Positions 24,885 to 34,772 of a stretch of 64,000 nucleotides of DNA are shown in pieces. How positions within the stretch are numbered: position 1 is the first letter of the stretch; each line of letters starts with the position of its first letter. This DNA comes from QZLE01 sp033852075. Its GTDB lineage: Bacteria > Pseudomonadota > Gammaproteobacteria > QZLD01. A program made the translations under genes and the position numbers. The stretch spans positions 130,804 to 194,803 of the forward strand of contig JAWSVC010000022.1 of assembly GCA_033852075.1 (NCBI GenBank), given 5' to 3'. The notes beneath the pieces were generated by a model. The model was not told the DNA's origin. It searched no databases and was given only the letters and a program-made list of their open reading frames with translations.

Positions 24885-25867
24885 TAATACCCAGCATAAT
24901 CCAAAGATTCCCTCACAGCCACTCCAAACTCTTGCTTCAACGAATCAAACAATCCCTTGCGCGGAGAATATACAACAGTATTATCCTGCTTAAGAATATC
25001 CCGTGTTAGCTGCCTTACACTTCCAAGATTATCAATCAAACCAAGCTGCAAACTTTGCTCGCCAGTCCAAATAAGCCCACTAAACATATCTTCAGTTTCC
25101 TTTAATCGCTCACCACGCCCATTTCTTACCGCATTGATAAATTGTTTATGCACATCCGCAACAAGCTTTTTAGAGTGCTCAAGCACTTTTGGAGATTGCG
25201 GAGAGAACGGATCACCAAAGGCCTTATTTTCGCCAGCAGTGATTACCCTGCGCTCAATACCTAGTTTTTTCATACCTTCTACAAACCCAAAGCTACCCAT
25301 ACGCACACCGATTGAACCAACAATACTAGCCTTATCTGCATAGATCTCATCCGCAGCAGCAGCAATATAGTAAGCACCAGAAGCACAAATATCCTCAACT
25401 ACTGCATAAACCTTCTTATCCGGGTATTTTTCTTTAAGTAGCATAATCTCATCATAAACATAACCAGACTGAACCGGGCTACCACCACCACTATCAATCC
25501 TTAATATAACTGCTGTTGAATTCTCGTTTTCAAATGCCTCATTAAGTGAATCATTGATATCATCAGCATTTGCATAAGATTTAGAAGAGATAAGACCTTT
25601 TACATCTACAATAGCAACATGCTCTTGCTCTGCATTACCACCAATAGTTGGCGACATAGGAAATGCATATATCACAAATAAAGCTATTAAATAAGCAAGC
25701 ATAGCTAGTTTAAAAAACACTCCCCAACGCCTTGCTTTTCTCTGCTCATCAATAACAGACATTGCAACACCAACTAATGCGCGACGTTCCCAGTGCTCAT
25801 CAGAAATGAAATTTTCCGCTTCATTTTTGCCTTTTATCGTTCCAAATATGCTTTTTTTCCCTATCAT
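24881..25867 (-). CDS. sppA: Signal peptide peptidase SppA-type S49 protease
   Basis: Membrane-bound protease that degrades cleaved signal peptides. A cytoplasmic N-terminal segment (1-50) is followed by one membrane helix (about 52-70) and the S49 domain. Ser163 in DICASGAYYIAAAADEIYAD is the nucleophile and Lys215 in VITAGENKAFGDP is the expected general base. The 328-residue length is that of the short, single-domain SppA form that assembles as an octamer. It is followed by nothing on its strand, and HAD and rluC lie upstream. Confidence 0.92.
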   Translation of the reverse strand: MIGKKSIFGTIKGKNEAENFISDEHWERRALVGVAMSVIDEQRKARRWGVFFKLAMLAYLIALFVIYAFPMSPTIGGNAEQEHVAIVDVKGLISSKSYANADDINDSLNEAFENENSTAVILRIDSGGGSPVQSGYVYDEIMLLKEKYPDKKVYAVVEDICASGAYYIAAAADEIYADKASIVGSIGVRMGSFGFVEGMKKLGIERRVITAGENKAFGDPFSPQSPKVLEHSKKLVADVHKQFINAVRNGRGERLKETEDMFSGLIWTGEQSLQLGLIDNLGSVRQLTRDILKQDNTVVYSPRKGLFDSLKQEFGVAVRESLDYAGYY

Positions 25868-25876
25868 TTAAGCCCC

Positions 25877-26518
25877 CTACTGCTTAAGCCAATCCACTAT
25901 ATACGGAGTATAATCCAATATCGCCTTAACCGGATACACCTCCAGCCTTTCCCGCTCATGCACGCCACAACTAACAGCAACAGAATCAACACCTGCATTT
26001 TTTGCCATTTCCAGATCAAATTCCGTATCACCAATCATCAAAACCTTTGCTTTATCTACACCTAATCTATCAATCAGTTCATTTAACATATGCGGATCAG
26101 GCTTTGAAATACTTTCATCTGCACATATAGTGTCATCAAAATATTTAGCCACATTCAACTCTTGCATAGAGCTGTTAAGTCCCGCACGACTCATCCCTGT
26201 AGCAACTGCAAGCATATACCCTTGCGCAGCTAGCTCCTGCAACATTTTTTCCACACCGTCAAACAAGCGCGTCTGCGACAAGGTTTGATAAAAATGTTCA
26301 CGGTAAATCCTAATAAACCTTTGCATGTCAGCATCTGAAATACCTGGCACCAACTTTTCAATTGCTGCTGCCAAAGAAAGACCGATAATATCCTTAGCAT
26401 CTTCACGCCTTAATTCAAACCCCAATTCATCAGCCGCTATACATAAACCATCAACTATATGAGATTGCGAATCTTTTAAAGTTCCATCCCAATCAAAAAC
26501 AATTAACTCATACTTCAT
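25877..26518 (-). CDS. HAD-superfamily phosphatase (phosphoglycolate-phosphatase-like)
   Basis: The HAD motifs are complete: FDWDGTLKDS (Asp9, Asp11), ATGMSRAG, the lysine in SKPDPHML, and MIGDTEFDLEMAKNAG with the acidic pair. The helical cap is of subfamily IA. Such a gene commonly follows rluC in gammaproteobacteria. The true substrate is not known. It overlaps the rluC 3' end by 11 nt. Confidence 0.87.
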   Translation of the reverse strand: MKYELIVFDWDGTLKDSQSHIVDGLCIAADELGFELRREDAKDIIGLSLAAAIEKLVPGISDADMQRFIRIYREHFYQTLSQTRLFDGVEKMLQELAAQGYMLAVATGMSRAGLNSSMQELNVAKYFDDTICADESISKPDPHMLNELIDRLGVDKAKVLMIGDTEFDLEMAKNAGVDSVAVSCGVHERERLEVYPVKAILDYTPYIVDWLKQ

Positions 26519-27452
26519 TTAAATTTAATCTTTTAATAACTTCTTGAAGATCTTCCGGAAGAGGAGCCTCAATAACATACTCCCTACCTGATGAAGGCAT
26601 AATAAAATTTAGCCTGGCTGCATGCAAAAACAGACGCCTTAGACCAAACTCACGATATTCCTTATTTACTTCACGATCACCATACTTGTCATCACCAGCA
26701 ATAGGGTTTCCACAATACTTAGTATGCACCCTGATTTGATGAGTTCTGCCAGTCCTCAGATCTGCCTCTAAGAAAGTAGCACTATCAAACTCTTGCAAAA
26801 CTTTAAATATAGTCAAAGATGGCTTTCCGTCTTTTGAAACCTTAACCATCCTCTCACCACCCTGAATAGTAAACTTCTCAAGACTGGCATCAACTTTAGA
26901 ATTTCGCTTATCCCATTTACCACAAACTAAAAGATGATAATACTTATTAAGCTTTGACTCTCGCATCAACCCATGAATCTCTCGCAACCTGCTCCTTTTT
27001 TTAGCTACCATTACACAACCACTAGTATCACGATCAATTCTATGCACTAGCTCTAAAAACGGAGCCTTAGGATAAATAGCTCTAAGAGCCTCTATCAAGC
27101 CATAATTTAAACCACTACCACCATGAACCGCTAACCCAGAAGGTTTATTAATCACCATTATTGCTTCATCTTCAAAGATAACAGATCTTTTAACCGCTTC
27201 GATTACGCTACCTCCTGGCGATACCTTTTTCTCCTCAGAGGTCCTTATTGGAGGTATTCGCACCACATCACCAACCTGCACTCGATAATCAGGCTTTTTT
27301 CTTCCTTTGTTTACACGAAATTCGCCTTTGCGCAACAACTTATAGATTCTGGATTTTGGAACACCTTTAAGATGTCTAGTTAGAAAATTATCCAGGCGCT
27401 GCCCCTGATCTTCCTCTGAAACATTCACCAACCTTACTGAATTATTAATCAT
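26508..27452 (-). CDS. rluC: 23S rRNA pseudouridine synthase (RluC-like)
   Basis: RluA-family enzyme: an S4 RNA-binding domain (QRLDNFLTRHLKGVPKSRIYKLLRKGEFRVNKG in the first 60 residues, described in two parts: QRLDNFLTRHL and SRIYKLLRKGEFRVN) precedes the catalytic domain. The catalytic Asp141 lies in HRIDRDTSG, and RTGRTHQIRVH is conserved. I start at the ATG at 27452 (314 residues), as homologs begin there; seven further codons are open upstream. RluC modifies positions 955, 2504 and 2580 of E. coli 23S rRNA. It is divergent from rne, as in many gammaproteobacteria. Confidence 0.93.
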   Translation of the reverse strand: MINNSVRLVNVSEEDQGQRLDNFLTRHLKGVPKSRIYKLLRKGEFRVNKGRKKPDYRVQVGDVVRIPPIRTSEEKKVSPGGSVIEAVKRSVIFEDEAIMVINKPSGLAVHGGSGLNYGLIEALRAIYPKAPFLELVHRIDRDTSGCVMVAKKRSRLREIHGLMRESKLNKYYHLLVCGKWDKRNSKVDASLEKFTIQGGERMVKVSKDGKPSLTIFKVLQEFDSATFLEADLRTGRTHQIRVHTKYCGNPIAGDDKYGDREVNKEYREFGLRRLFLHAARLNFIMPSSGREYVIEAPLPEDLQEVIKRLNLNEV

Positions 27453-27473
27453 CTTTAACCCAAACAAACCCAA

Positions 27474-28054
27474 AAGTACTATTTACAAAGATGGCATTTT
27501 ATCCCAATTTACCCTTTATTGCTTTAGCTTTAATTACCACCTCTTAAAAAAACTTAAAATGCCGACACTATTTATTTGATGCCATGATTAATCACTGCTA
27601 TAGTGTTGCAAGGCAGCAGAGATATGCTGCATTTATTACGAATTTTGCAAAAAACGATGCAGATTCGATTATGCAAAGATTCTACCCAAAGGGGTGGCAA
27701 CTTCGGGTTAAATTAGTGTTAGTTAAATAGTTGTTATAATTCTAGAAAACAAGAACATACAGGTTGTTTTTACAACTTTAATAAATACCCAAAAAGTTAT
27801 GCGCCAAACCATGGAATGAATATTTAAGGTTAATTATTGCTCAACCTAAAATGTAAATGAGCAATTAAATCAAGCGCTCCTGAAGCAAGAAATTTGGTTT
27901 AAGTACGGTATCCAGGTAAATAATTGGTTCTCGTGACTAAGAAGAAAACCGCAAAAACGGTAGTCACCATAACAAAAAACAATTAAAGCCCTGCAAGATA
28001 CAAGGAAAAAACCATGAGCAAGGTAGAGCGCTGAAAAACAAAGAGATTTACAAA
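27474..28054. promoter_or_regulatory. Long divergent rluC/rne control region
   Basis: No gene is visible in this stretch of 580 nt. A -10 TATAAT (27735-27740) with a weak -35 TTAGTG (27713-27718, 17 apart to within one base) would start an rne mRNA with a leader of about 300 nt. A long structured leader is characteristic of autoregulated rne messages in enterobacteria, where RNase E cleaves its own 5' UTR. A small stem GCAGC...GCTGC lies near 27613-27630. Whether the leader folds as in E. coli cannot be decided by eye. Confidence 0.5.
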
Positions 28055-30826
28055 ATGAAAAGACTACTTGTCAATGCAACTCAGCAAGAAGAGTTGCGTG
28101 TTGCTATGGTTGACGGCCAGAAATTATATGATTTAGACGTTGAAAGACTGGCTGTTGTTAGAAAAAAGGCCAATATCTACAAAGGGAAAATCACCAGAGT
28201 TGAACCAAGTCTGGAAGCAGCTTTTGTTGAATATGGAGCAAATCGCCACGGCTTTCTTCCTTTAAAAGAGATTTCAAAATCATACTTTAAACCAGACACT
28301 GACCTTTCCGGAAAAATCAGTATTAAAGAAGTAATTTCTGAAGGCCAGGAAGTAGTTATCCAAGTTGAAAAAGAAGAACGCGGAAACAAAGGCGCAGCAC
28401 TGACAACATTTATCAGCTTAGCCGGACGTTATCTGGTTCTAATGCCAAATAATCCCCGAGCTGGTGGTGTTTCACGTCGCATTGAAGGTGAAGATAGAGA
28501 CCAAATTAGGAATATCCTGAAAGCACTTGAACTTCCTAACGGAATGGGAATGATCGTGCGTACTGCTGGCGTAGGCAAATCACTAGAAGAACTTCAATGG
28601 GATTTGGACTACCTATTGCAAATCTGGAGTGCTATTAATACTGCAGCGGAAGAACAACCCGCGCCATTCCTTATCTATCAAGAAAGTAACGCAATTATTC
28701 GTGCACTTAGAGATAACTTCCGTAATGATGTCGGTGAAATCCAGATAGATGATGAAGACACATACACTGAAGCATATAACTTCATGAAACAGGTCATGCC
28801 GCACAACCTGTCGAAACTTAAACTTTATCAAAGCGATATACCTCTTTTCTCTAGATATCAGATTGAGAGTCAGATTGAGTCGGCATACCTACGCGAAGTG
28901 ACCCTGCCTTCTGGTGGCGCAATTGTAATCGATAGAACCGAGGCACTAATCTCGATCGACATCAACTCTGCCAAGGCAACTAAAGGCAGCGATATTGAAG
29001 AAACCGCGCTAAATACCAATCTTGAAGCGGCAGATGAAATCGCAAGACAGCTCAGAATTCGCGACCTTGGCGGGCTTATCGTTATCGATTTTATCGATAT
29101 GCTAAACACCAGAAATCAACGTGAAGTTGAAAACAGACTCAAAGAAGCTCTACAAATGGATAGGGCTCGCGTTCAGATTGGTCGCATCTCTAGGTTTGGT
29201 CTTCTTGAAATGTCTAGACAAAGGCTACGCTCTGCACTTGGTGAAGCAACCCACTCTATTTGCCCACACTGTAATGGCCAAGGCACAATTCGCTCAACAG
29301 AATCAATGGCGCTTTCGATCTTCCGCATATTGGAAGAACATGCAATAAAAGAAACTACTTCTCAAATCATAGTTCAGGTTCCTGTTGAAATAGGGACCTA
29401 TTTACTTAACGAAAAAAGATCTGCGATTGCGGGCTTAGAAACCTCTCACAACATTGAGATTGTATTGATTCCAAACAAGTCATTCACAGCTCCACATTTT
29501 GAGATCGAGCGCGTAAAAGCAAATGAAACAAGCAATAAAAGCAATGCCAGCTATACAATGGCAACCGAATGGAAAGATGAAGAGATTGAAGAGATAACAT
29601 CTCCTGCTCCTGTCAAAGCTGCACAAACCGAAACTCCCGCAGTAAGTGGCATTAAGCCTGAAACTCCACGCCCTCCTCGTAAAGAAGATAACGGCAAAGG
29701 TCTTATCAAGAAAATCTTCTCAATTTTCTCTGGTGAGAATTCAACGACAGAACCCACAATTGAAGTTAAACCTAAAGTTGCCAAACCCAAAACATCTCAG
29801 CAAAGAACTAATACATCAAAAACACAAAACAGATCCAAGCAGGGAGCATCAGGATCAAAGCGATCTTCAGAAACTTCGCAAAATAAAAATAAAAGCCAAC
29901 AAAACAGGCAAAACAAGAAAACTGCTGATGCACAGCAACAAGAATCTAAATCGCCAAATAATCGTAGATCCAACAACAAACAGTCAAAAAATGAGGCTAA
30001 CACCAAAGAAGTTGGTGCCACTCAAAACAAACCTGAATCTTCAAAAGAAGATGACAACAAAAGTTCATCTACTAGACGAAGCAAACGCGGAGGTAGACAA
30101 CGCAAACGCAGAACGAATGATAGTTCTTCTGCAACAGCTACAACTAACGAGCAAAATGTAACCTCTTCTGGAGACTCGAACCAGCAAGTACAACCAAGTA
30201 AAACTGAAAATAAAAAAGCTCATGAAGCACAAAATTCTAAACCGGCAGAATCTAATAATATCAAGCAAGAAACGGCCAAAGATGATGCTAATAAAAAACC
30301 GGCTACGCCTAATAAAGAAGAATCTTCGAAACAAATAGAATCTAAAAAAGCAGAAAACAAGCAACAGCCACAAACAGATAAAGACCAAAAAACTGAAGAA
30401 GCGGCTAAAACTAAAGTTGAAAAGCCAGAGCAGCATACAGAAGAAAAAACCACTAAAGTTGTTCAAGCAGCAGACAAGCCAACTTTAAAGCAGGTTGAGA
30501 CCAGCCCAGTTACAGAAAAGCAAGAACCAAAGGCGACCAAACCAGCAGATATTATAAAAACTGCACCTGAAAACTCAAAGATGCCTAAAGCTGAAAAAGC
30601 AACATCAACCGTTACCGAAAATAAGCCTTCTGAGCCTAAACCGGCAGAGGCAAAAACAGCGACGGCAAAACCTACAGCTCAAGAAAACCAGGAAAAATCC
30701 AAGCCTGCTATTGAAGACCCGGCAAAACATAACGCTGCAGAAGATGCTTATAAAAAATTACTGGAAAGAGCAAATAGCCAAATGATGCAGGTAGAGACTA
30801 AAAAGCCTGATTCTGAAGCCAGTTAA
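28055..30826 (+). CDS. rne: Ribonuclease E
   Basis: Main endoribonuclease of mRNA decay and rRNA/tRNA processing. The catalytic half (1 to about 500) matches E. coli closely: an S1 domain (about 38-125), Asp302 in SIDINSAKAT, Asp345 in GLIVIDFIDM, and the zinc-link CPHC (403-406). Residues about 530-923 are a low-complexity K/E/Q/N/T/S-rich tail with one Arg-rich patch (TRRSKRGGRQRKRRT, near residue 673), probably RNA-binding. The total of 923 residues compares with 1061 in E. coli. The degradosome partner sites cannot be placed by eye. Confidence 0.96.
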   Translation: MKRLLVNATQQEELRVAMVDGQKLYDLDVERLAVVRKKANIYKGKITRVEPSLEAAFVEYGANRHGFLPLKEISKSYFKPDTDLSGKISIKEVISEGQEVVIQVEKEERGNKGAALTTFISLAGRYLVLMPNNPRAGGVSRRIEGEDRDQIRNILKALELPNGMGMIVRTAGVGKSLEELQWDLDYLLQIWSAINTAAEEQPAPFLIYQESNAIIRALRDNFRNDVGEIQIDDEDTYTEAYNFMKQVMPHNLSKLKLYQSDIPLFSRYQIESQIESAYLREVTLPSGGAIVIDRTEALISIDINSAKATKGSDIEETALNTNLEAADEIARQLRIRDLGGLIVIDFIDMLNTRNQREVENRLKEALQMDRARVQIGRISRFGLLEMSRQRLRSALGEATHSICPHCNGQGTIRSTESMALSIFRILEEHAIKETTSQIIVQVPVEIGTYLLNEKRSAIAGLETSHNIEIVLIPNKSFTAPHFEIERVKANETSNKSNASYTMATEWKDEEIEEITSPAPVKAAQTETPAVSGIKPETPRPPRKEDNGKGLIKKIFSIFSGENSTTEPTIEVKPKVAKPKTSQQRTNTSKTQNRSKQGASGSKRSSETSQNKNKSQQNRQNKKTADAQQQESKSPNNRRSNNKQSKNEANTKEVGATQNKPESSKEDDNKSSSTRRSKRGGRQRKRRTNDSSSATATTNEQNVTSSGDSNQQVQPSKTENKKAHEAQNSKPAESNNIKQETAKDDANKKPATPNKEESSKQIESKKAENKQQPQTDKDQKTEEAAKTKVEKPEQHTEEKTTKVVQAADKPTLKQVETSPVTEKQEPKATKPADIIKTAPENSKMPKAEKATSTVTENKPSEPKPAEAKTATAKPTAQENQEKSKPAIEDPAKHNAAEDAYKKLLERANSQMMQVETKKPDSEAS

Positions 30827-30847
30827 TTATTTAACAAAGATTGCCGC

Positions 30848-30924
30848 GTCCCGGTAGCTCAGCAGGATAGAGCAACAGATTCCTAATCTGTAGGTCGGAG
30901 GTTCGAATCCTCTCCGGGACGCCA
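30848..30924 (+). tRNA. tRNA-Arg (anticodon CCT)
   Basis: The acceptor GTCCCGG (30848-30854) pairs perfectly with CCGGGAC (30914-30920), followed by discriminator G and an encoded CCA. The D arm is GCTC..GAGC, the anticodon stem ACAGA/TCTGT has loop TTCCTAA (anticodon CCT), and the T arm has loop TTCGAAT. It decodes AGG. It lies 21 nt after the rne stop and before a strong terminator. Confidence 0.97.
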
Positions 30925-30941
30925 TTGAACGCCAAATAAAA

Positions 30942-30964
30942 AGGGAGGCTTAGCCTCCCTTTTC
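30942..30964. terminator. Bidirectional intrinsic terminator
   Basis: AAAGGGAGGC, a TTA loop, then GCCTCCCTTTT. T-rich on both strands, it can end the rne-tRNA transcript and the convergent small gene at 30988. Confidence 0.92.
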
Positions 30965-30987
30965 TGTTTATTTAACTGTGTTATCCG

Positions 30988-31272
30988 CTATGATTCAGTG
31001 CTAAGATAACGCAATCCTTCATCACTAAGCATCATAGGATGACTACCAGCATTTATCATACGGGTAACAAAATTATCCTCCTGTAATGCTGCAGCAATAT
31101 CTTCTGGATTTTTACCTTCGATAAAACCATCAGATACCTTTAACTCATATGAGTTAACACCTTTCTTGATATGAAAGGTTATAGCTGCATTATCAAAGTC
31201 CTCCTTAACATCTACTGAATATTCCGGCAGCAGAGCATTAATGCAATCTTTGATATCAGAAATACTAGCCAT
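30988..31272 (-). CDS. Hypothetical protein, 94 aa
   Basis: I do not recognise a family. It has a plausible ribosome site (AAGGA 7 nt before the ATG), a terminator just beyond its stop, and normal-looking codons. The sequence suggests a small alpha/beta protein: ISDIKDCINALLPEYSVDV, then two strands around ITFHIKK and YELKVSDGFIEG, then a helical C-terminus ending GLRYLSTES. There is no signal peptide or membrane helix. It appears monocistronic. Confidence 0.7.
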   Translation of the reverse strand: MASISDIKDCINALLPEYSVDVKEDFDNAAITFHIKKGVNSYELKVSDGFIEGKNPEDIAAALQEDNFVTRMINAGSHPMMLSDEGLRYLSTES

Positions 31273-31577
31273 AAATTATCCTTCTTTTAAAATTGACCTG
31301 CGCATCACTCCCGCGCACAACAGCCAATAAGGTATTGAAATATTTATAATTTCCTTAAATAATTCCTGCGTTTTCTATACAGGAAACGCGGATTATAGCA
31401 AAAATACACATACAAACCAATCTACTAAAGTTATCTTCAAAAAACTGTAATAAAATTAACTTGAGCAATAACTCTCATTTTTAATAAATATGAGCCTCCC
31501 ACAGGGTGAAAAAAATATAAAAACTGCTAAATTTAAATTAAGATGATTAGCACTTAAGCTTTGAAGGTAAAAAGCAG
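31273..31577. promoter_or_regulatory. Divergent promoter region, no gene
   Basis: This AT-rich spacer lies between the 94-aa gene and the HDOD gene and must carry both promoters. An inverted repeat GCGTTT...AAACGC lies at about 31368-31389, and a TGCGC...GCGCA dyad near 31299-31317. I see no clear -35/-10 pair and no ORF. Confidence 0.45.
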
Positions 31578-32837
31578 ATGACCTTGATTTCCACCGGAGT
31601 ATCTCCAGAGATTATTGAAAACCTCTCCATATTCAGCAACCTAACACCTGAATCACTTGAATATTTGGCAAAAGAATGCACCATTGAAGAGTATCCGGCA
31701 AAGAGTGTTGTTTTTAGAAAAGGAGGGGCTGATGACCATACTCATTTTGTTCTTTCTGGAGTTTTAGTATTAGTTAGTGCTACAGGAGAACAAGAATCTT
31801 TAGTTGGCATGGGAGATTCTGGTGTTGTTGATACCCCGCTAGGCTGGGAAGTACCTTATGAAAAATCTGCAATCGCTCAAACAGATATTCGTCTGATAAA
31901 TGTAAAAACCGAAACTATTAAAAAATTATTAGAAGAAACCAAACCTCCGGCACCAGAAGTATCAGAGGTAGATGAAGGCGGAGAAGACGTAGGAACACGC
32001 ATCTATTTCCGATTATTCCAAGATCTAATGGAAGACAAACTCGAGCTTCCAAGTATGCCGGATATAGCAATCAGGGTTCGTGAGGCTGTTGGGAATCCAG
32101 ATGCCAGCACACATGATGTGTCACAAATCATCCAAGCAGATCCAGTAGTTACCGCCAGAATCGTTCAGGCTGCAAACAGCGCATTATATACCGGACAACG
32201 TCAAGTAGATAACGTAAATTCAGCAGTTGTTCGCCTTGGACTTTCAACCACCAGAGAGCTGGTTATGGCTGTAACCATGCGTGACATTTTTAAATCTAAA
32301 TCACCATTACTTAATAAGCGCATGGTTGAACTATGGATGCACAGCACTATGGTTGCCGCTGTCGCTTCAGTTCTTTCCAAAAAAATACGCGGTTTTTCAC
32401 CGGACAAATCTCTTTTGGCAGGGTTAGTACATGATATTGGTGTTGTTCCAATGTTAGTTCATGCAGGAAGCTACCCTGAATTAACTCAAGATCCAATGCT
32501 GCTAGAGAAAACCATAACCGAATACAAGGGCCAAATTGGTACTATGATCATGCGCAAATGGAATTTTCCTGATGACCTAACCAATCTTCCTGCCGATGCA
32601 GATGAATGGATGCGTGATGAAAATGAGCAAGCAGATTATACTGATTTAATTATTGTATCCCAGTTACATAATATATCTACCAGCGATCACGCCGACGAAT
32701 ACCCCGACGTATCTGAAACACCGGCATTCGCTAAGTTAGGCCTACAAAAAGATGATGAAGGACAAGCTGGGCTTCTTATTCGTGATGAGGCGCGGGAAGA
32801 GATCGCAGCAGTTCAGAAACTTCTACTTGGTAATTAG
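31578..32837 (+). CDS. Cyclic-nucleotide-binding-like plus HDOD domain protein
   Basis: The N-terminal part (about 12-125) resembles a cNMP-binding beta barrel: IFSNLTPESLEYLAKECTIEEYPAKSVV... and FVLSGVLVLVS. It lacks the canonical phosphate-binding cassette, so nucleotide binding is doubtful. The C-terminal part (about 150-390) is an HDOD domain: LPSMPDIAIRVREAVGNP, IIQADPVVTARIVQAANSALY, AVVRLGLSTTRELVMA and AGLVHDIGVVPML. HDOD proteins serve as signalling scaffolds; output is unknown here. Proximity to chemotaxis genes is suggestive only. Confidence 0.85.
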   Translation: MTLISTGVSPEIIENLSIFSNLTPESLEYLAKECTIEEYPAKSVVFRKGGADDHTHFVLSGVLVLVSATGEQESLVGMGDSGVVDTPLGWEVPYEKSAIAQTDIRLINVKTETIKKLLEETKPPAPEVSEVDEGGEDVGTRIYFRLFQDLMEDKLELPSMPDIAIRVREAVGNPDASTHDVSQIIQADPVVTARIVQAANSALYTGQRQVDNVNSAVVRLGLSTTRELVMAVTMRDIFKSKSPLLNKRMVELWMHSTMVAAVASVLSKKIRGFSPDKSLLAGLVHDIGVVPMLVHAGSYPELTQDPMLLEKTITEYKGQIGTMIMRKWNFPDDLTNLPADADEWMRDENEQADYTDLIIVSQLHNISTSDHADEYPDVSETPAFAKLGLQKDDEGQAGLLIRDEAREEIAAVQKLLLGN

Positions 32838-32855
32838 AATAATGACAAAGGGGGC

Positions 32856-34772
32856 TTACAATGCCCCTTCCATCTCATCAATCTGCTCTAGAATCTCCAT
32901 CCATTTTTCCTCCAAATCAGACAGTTCCCCTTTTAACTGGCTTTGTTTAAGAATTAGATTCTGTAATTTCACCTTACTTTCTTCTTCGTACATATTGGGA
33001 TCTGTCATTTCTGCTTCGATTTGAGACAATTGCTCCGCCAACTTCTCAATTTTTCCCTCTAAAGCATTAGCTTGTTTCTTTAATGGATAAAGCTGCTTTC
33101 TTTTCTCAGCCTCAATCTTTCGCATATCCTTGCGGGATATTGCCTCAGAAACGCCTAGTTCACAGCCATCTATTTTGGAATCTACAGCAGAAGAAATCTT
33201 TCTCTGCTCCAAAAGCCACTTGTAATAATCTTCTAAATCACCATCAAACTCTTGTAAATTTCCAGAATCTACCAAAAAGAATTTATCTGTTGTTGTATTT
33301 AATAAATACCTGTCATGCGAAACAACAATAACAGCCCCGTCATATTCTTGTAACGCAGAAACCAAAGCCTGACGCATCTCAAGATCAAGATGATTTGTTG
33401 GCTCATCCAGCAATAACAGATTTGGCCGTTGCCAAACAAGCATCGCAAGCACTAACCTCGCCTTTTCTCCCCCGGAAAATGGAGCAACTACCGCCTCGGC
33501 CTTATCCCCTGCAAAACCAAACCCACCTAGAAAATTAAGCAGTTCCTGCTCAGTAGCCTTGGAGTCAATTCGACGCATATGTAGCAATGGAGTAGCCGAC
33601 AAATCAAGCTGTTCTAGCTGATGCTGAGCAAAATAACCAATCTGAACGCCATCACTTCGCAGAAATTTACCTGAAGTCAGCTCTAAATCACAAGCAAAAA
33701 GTTTAATTAGAGTAGATTTTCCTGCTCCATTAACCCCCAAAAGTCCGATACGATCGCCTGGCATTATAGATAGGTTCAAATCCGATACTATTGGATTTGA
33801 ACCTTCGTAGGCAAATAAGGCTTTCTCAAACTTCAGCATTGGCTTTGGAGACTTAGGAGAAGGTTTAAAATGAAAAGAAAATTCAGAATCTATATGAGCA
33901 GGCAATATCCTTTCCATCTTCGCAAGCGCCTTTACCCTACTTTGCGCCTGCCGAGCCTTAGTCGCCTTAGCCTTAAAACGGGTAATAAAGCTATGCATAT
34001 GCTCAATCTCACGCTGTTGCTTTTCATACATAGACTGCTGCTGCGCAAGCTTTTCCGCCCTATTCAGTTCAAAATCGGTATAATTTCCAGTATATAAAGT
34101 AAGTTTCTGCTGTTCTAAACATGCAATTCCACTTACTACAGAATCCAAGAAATCCCTATCATGAGATATCAACAACACCATCCCCTGATAATTCCGCAAC
34201 CACCCTTCAAGCCAGACAACAGCTTCCAAATCAAGATGATTGGTTGGCTCGTCTAATAACAACAATGTAGAGCGGCAAAACAAGGCCTGAGCAAGATTTA
34301 AGCGCATCCTCCAACCACCAGAAAACTCTGTCACAGCCTTTTCCATCTGCACAGATGAAAACCCAAGGCCATTTAACAACTCTGCCGCACGATTACGGCA
34401 AGTATAACCATTGATTGCATCTATCTGAGCATGCAGGTGAGCTATTTTATCCCCGTTCCCATGCTGTTCCTCATGCTCAAGCTCTGTTTGAAGGCTTCGC
34501 AGCTCCTGATCCCCATCAATTACATAATCCAAAGCAGATCTTTCTGTTGCTGGAATTTCCTGGGCAACACTTGCTATCACTAGATCACCGGAAAGATCTA
34601 TACTTCCGGAATCCAACGATAATTCTCCTTTTATCAAAGAAAATAGAGAACTTTTACCGGTACCGTTAGCACCAACAATACCAATACGCTGATTGGAGAA
34701 TACTGTTAAGGAGGCATGATCTAGCAGCTGCCTACCACCACGATATAGAGATATTTCAGAAATCTTGAGCAT
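32856..34772 (-). CDS. yheS: ABC-F family ATPase (YheS-like)
   Basis: This soluble protein of 638 residues has two ABC domains. Walker A motifs are GANGTGKSS and GVNGAGKST, signatures FSGGWRMRL and FSGGEKARL, and both Walker B motifs read LLLLDEPTNHLD. The linker between the domains is Lys/Arg-rich, and a coiled coil lies at the C-terminus (about 560-638). ABC-F proteins act on the ribosome; the length and domain spacing match YheS. It lacks membrane segments, so it is not a transporter. Confidence 0.92.
   Translation of the reverse strand: MLKISEISLYRGGRQLLDHASLTVFSNQRIGIVGANGTGKSSLFSLIKGELSLDSGSIDLSGDLVIASVAQEIPATERSALDYVIDGDQELRSLQTELEHEEQHGNGDKIAHLHAQIDAINGYTCRNRAAELLNGLGFSSVQMEKAVTEFSGGWRMRLNLAQALFCRSTLLLLDEPTNHLDLEAVVWLEGWLRNYQGMVLLISHDRDFLDSVVSGIACLEQQKLTLYTGNYTDFELNRAEKLAQQQSMYEKQQREIEHMHSFITRFKAKATKARQAQSRVKALAKMERILPAHIDSEFSFHFKPSPKSPKPMLKFEKALFAYEGSNPIVSDLNLSIMPGDRIGLLGVNGAGKSTLIKLFACDLELTSGKFLRSDGVQIGYFAQHQLEQLDLSATPLLHMRRIDSKATEQELLNFLGGFGFAGDKAEAVVAPFSGGEKARLVLAMLVWQRPNLLLLDEPTNHLDLEMRQALVSALQEYDGAVIVVSHDRYLLNTTTDKFFLVDSGNLQEFDGDLEDYYKWLLEQRKISSAVDSKIDGCELGVSEAISRKDMRKIEAEKRKQLYPLKKQANALEGKIEKLAEQLSQIEAEMTDPNMYEEESKVKLQNLILKQSQLKGELSDLEEKWMEILEQIDEMEGAL

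Noticed and set aside
29646..30466. Long alternate-frame and antisense ORFs over the rne tail
   Set aside because: They are created by the low-complexity A-rich codons of the RNase E tail; the main frame is continuous from the catalytic domain.
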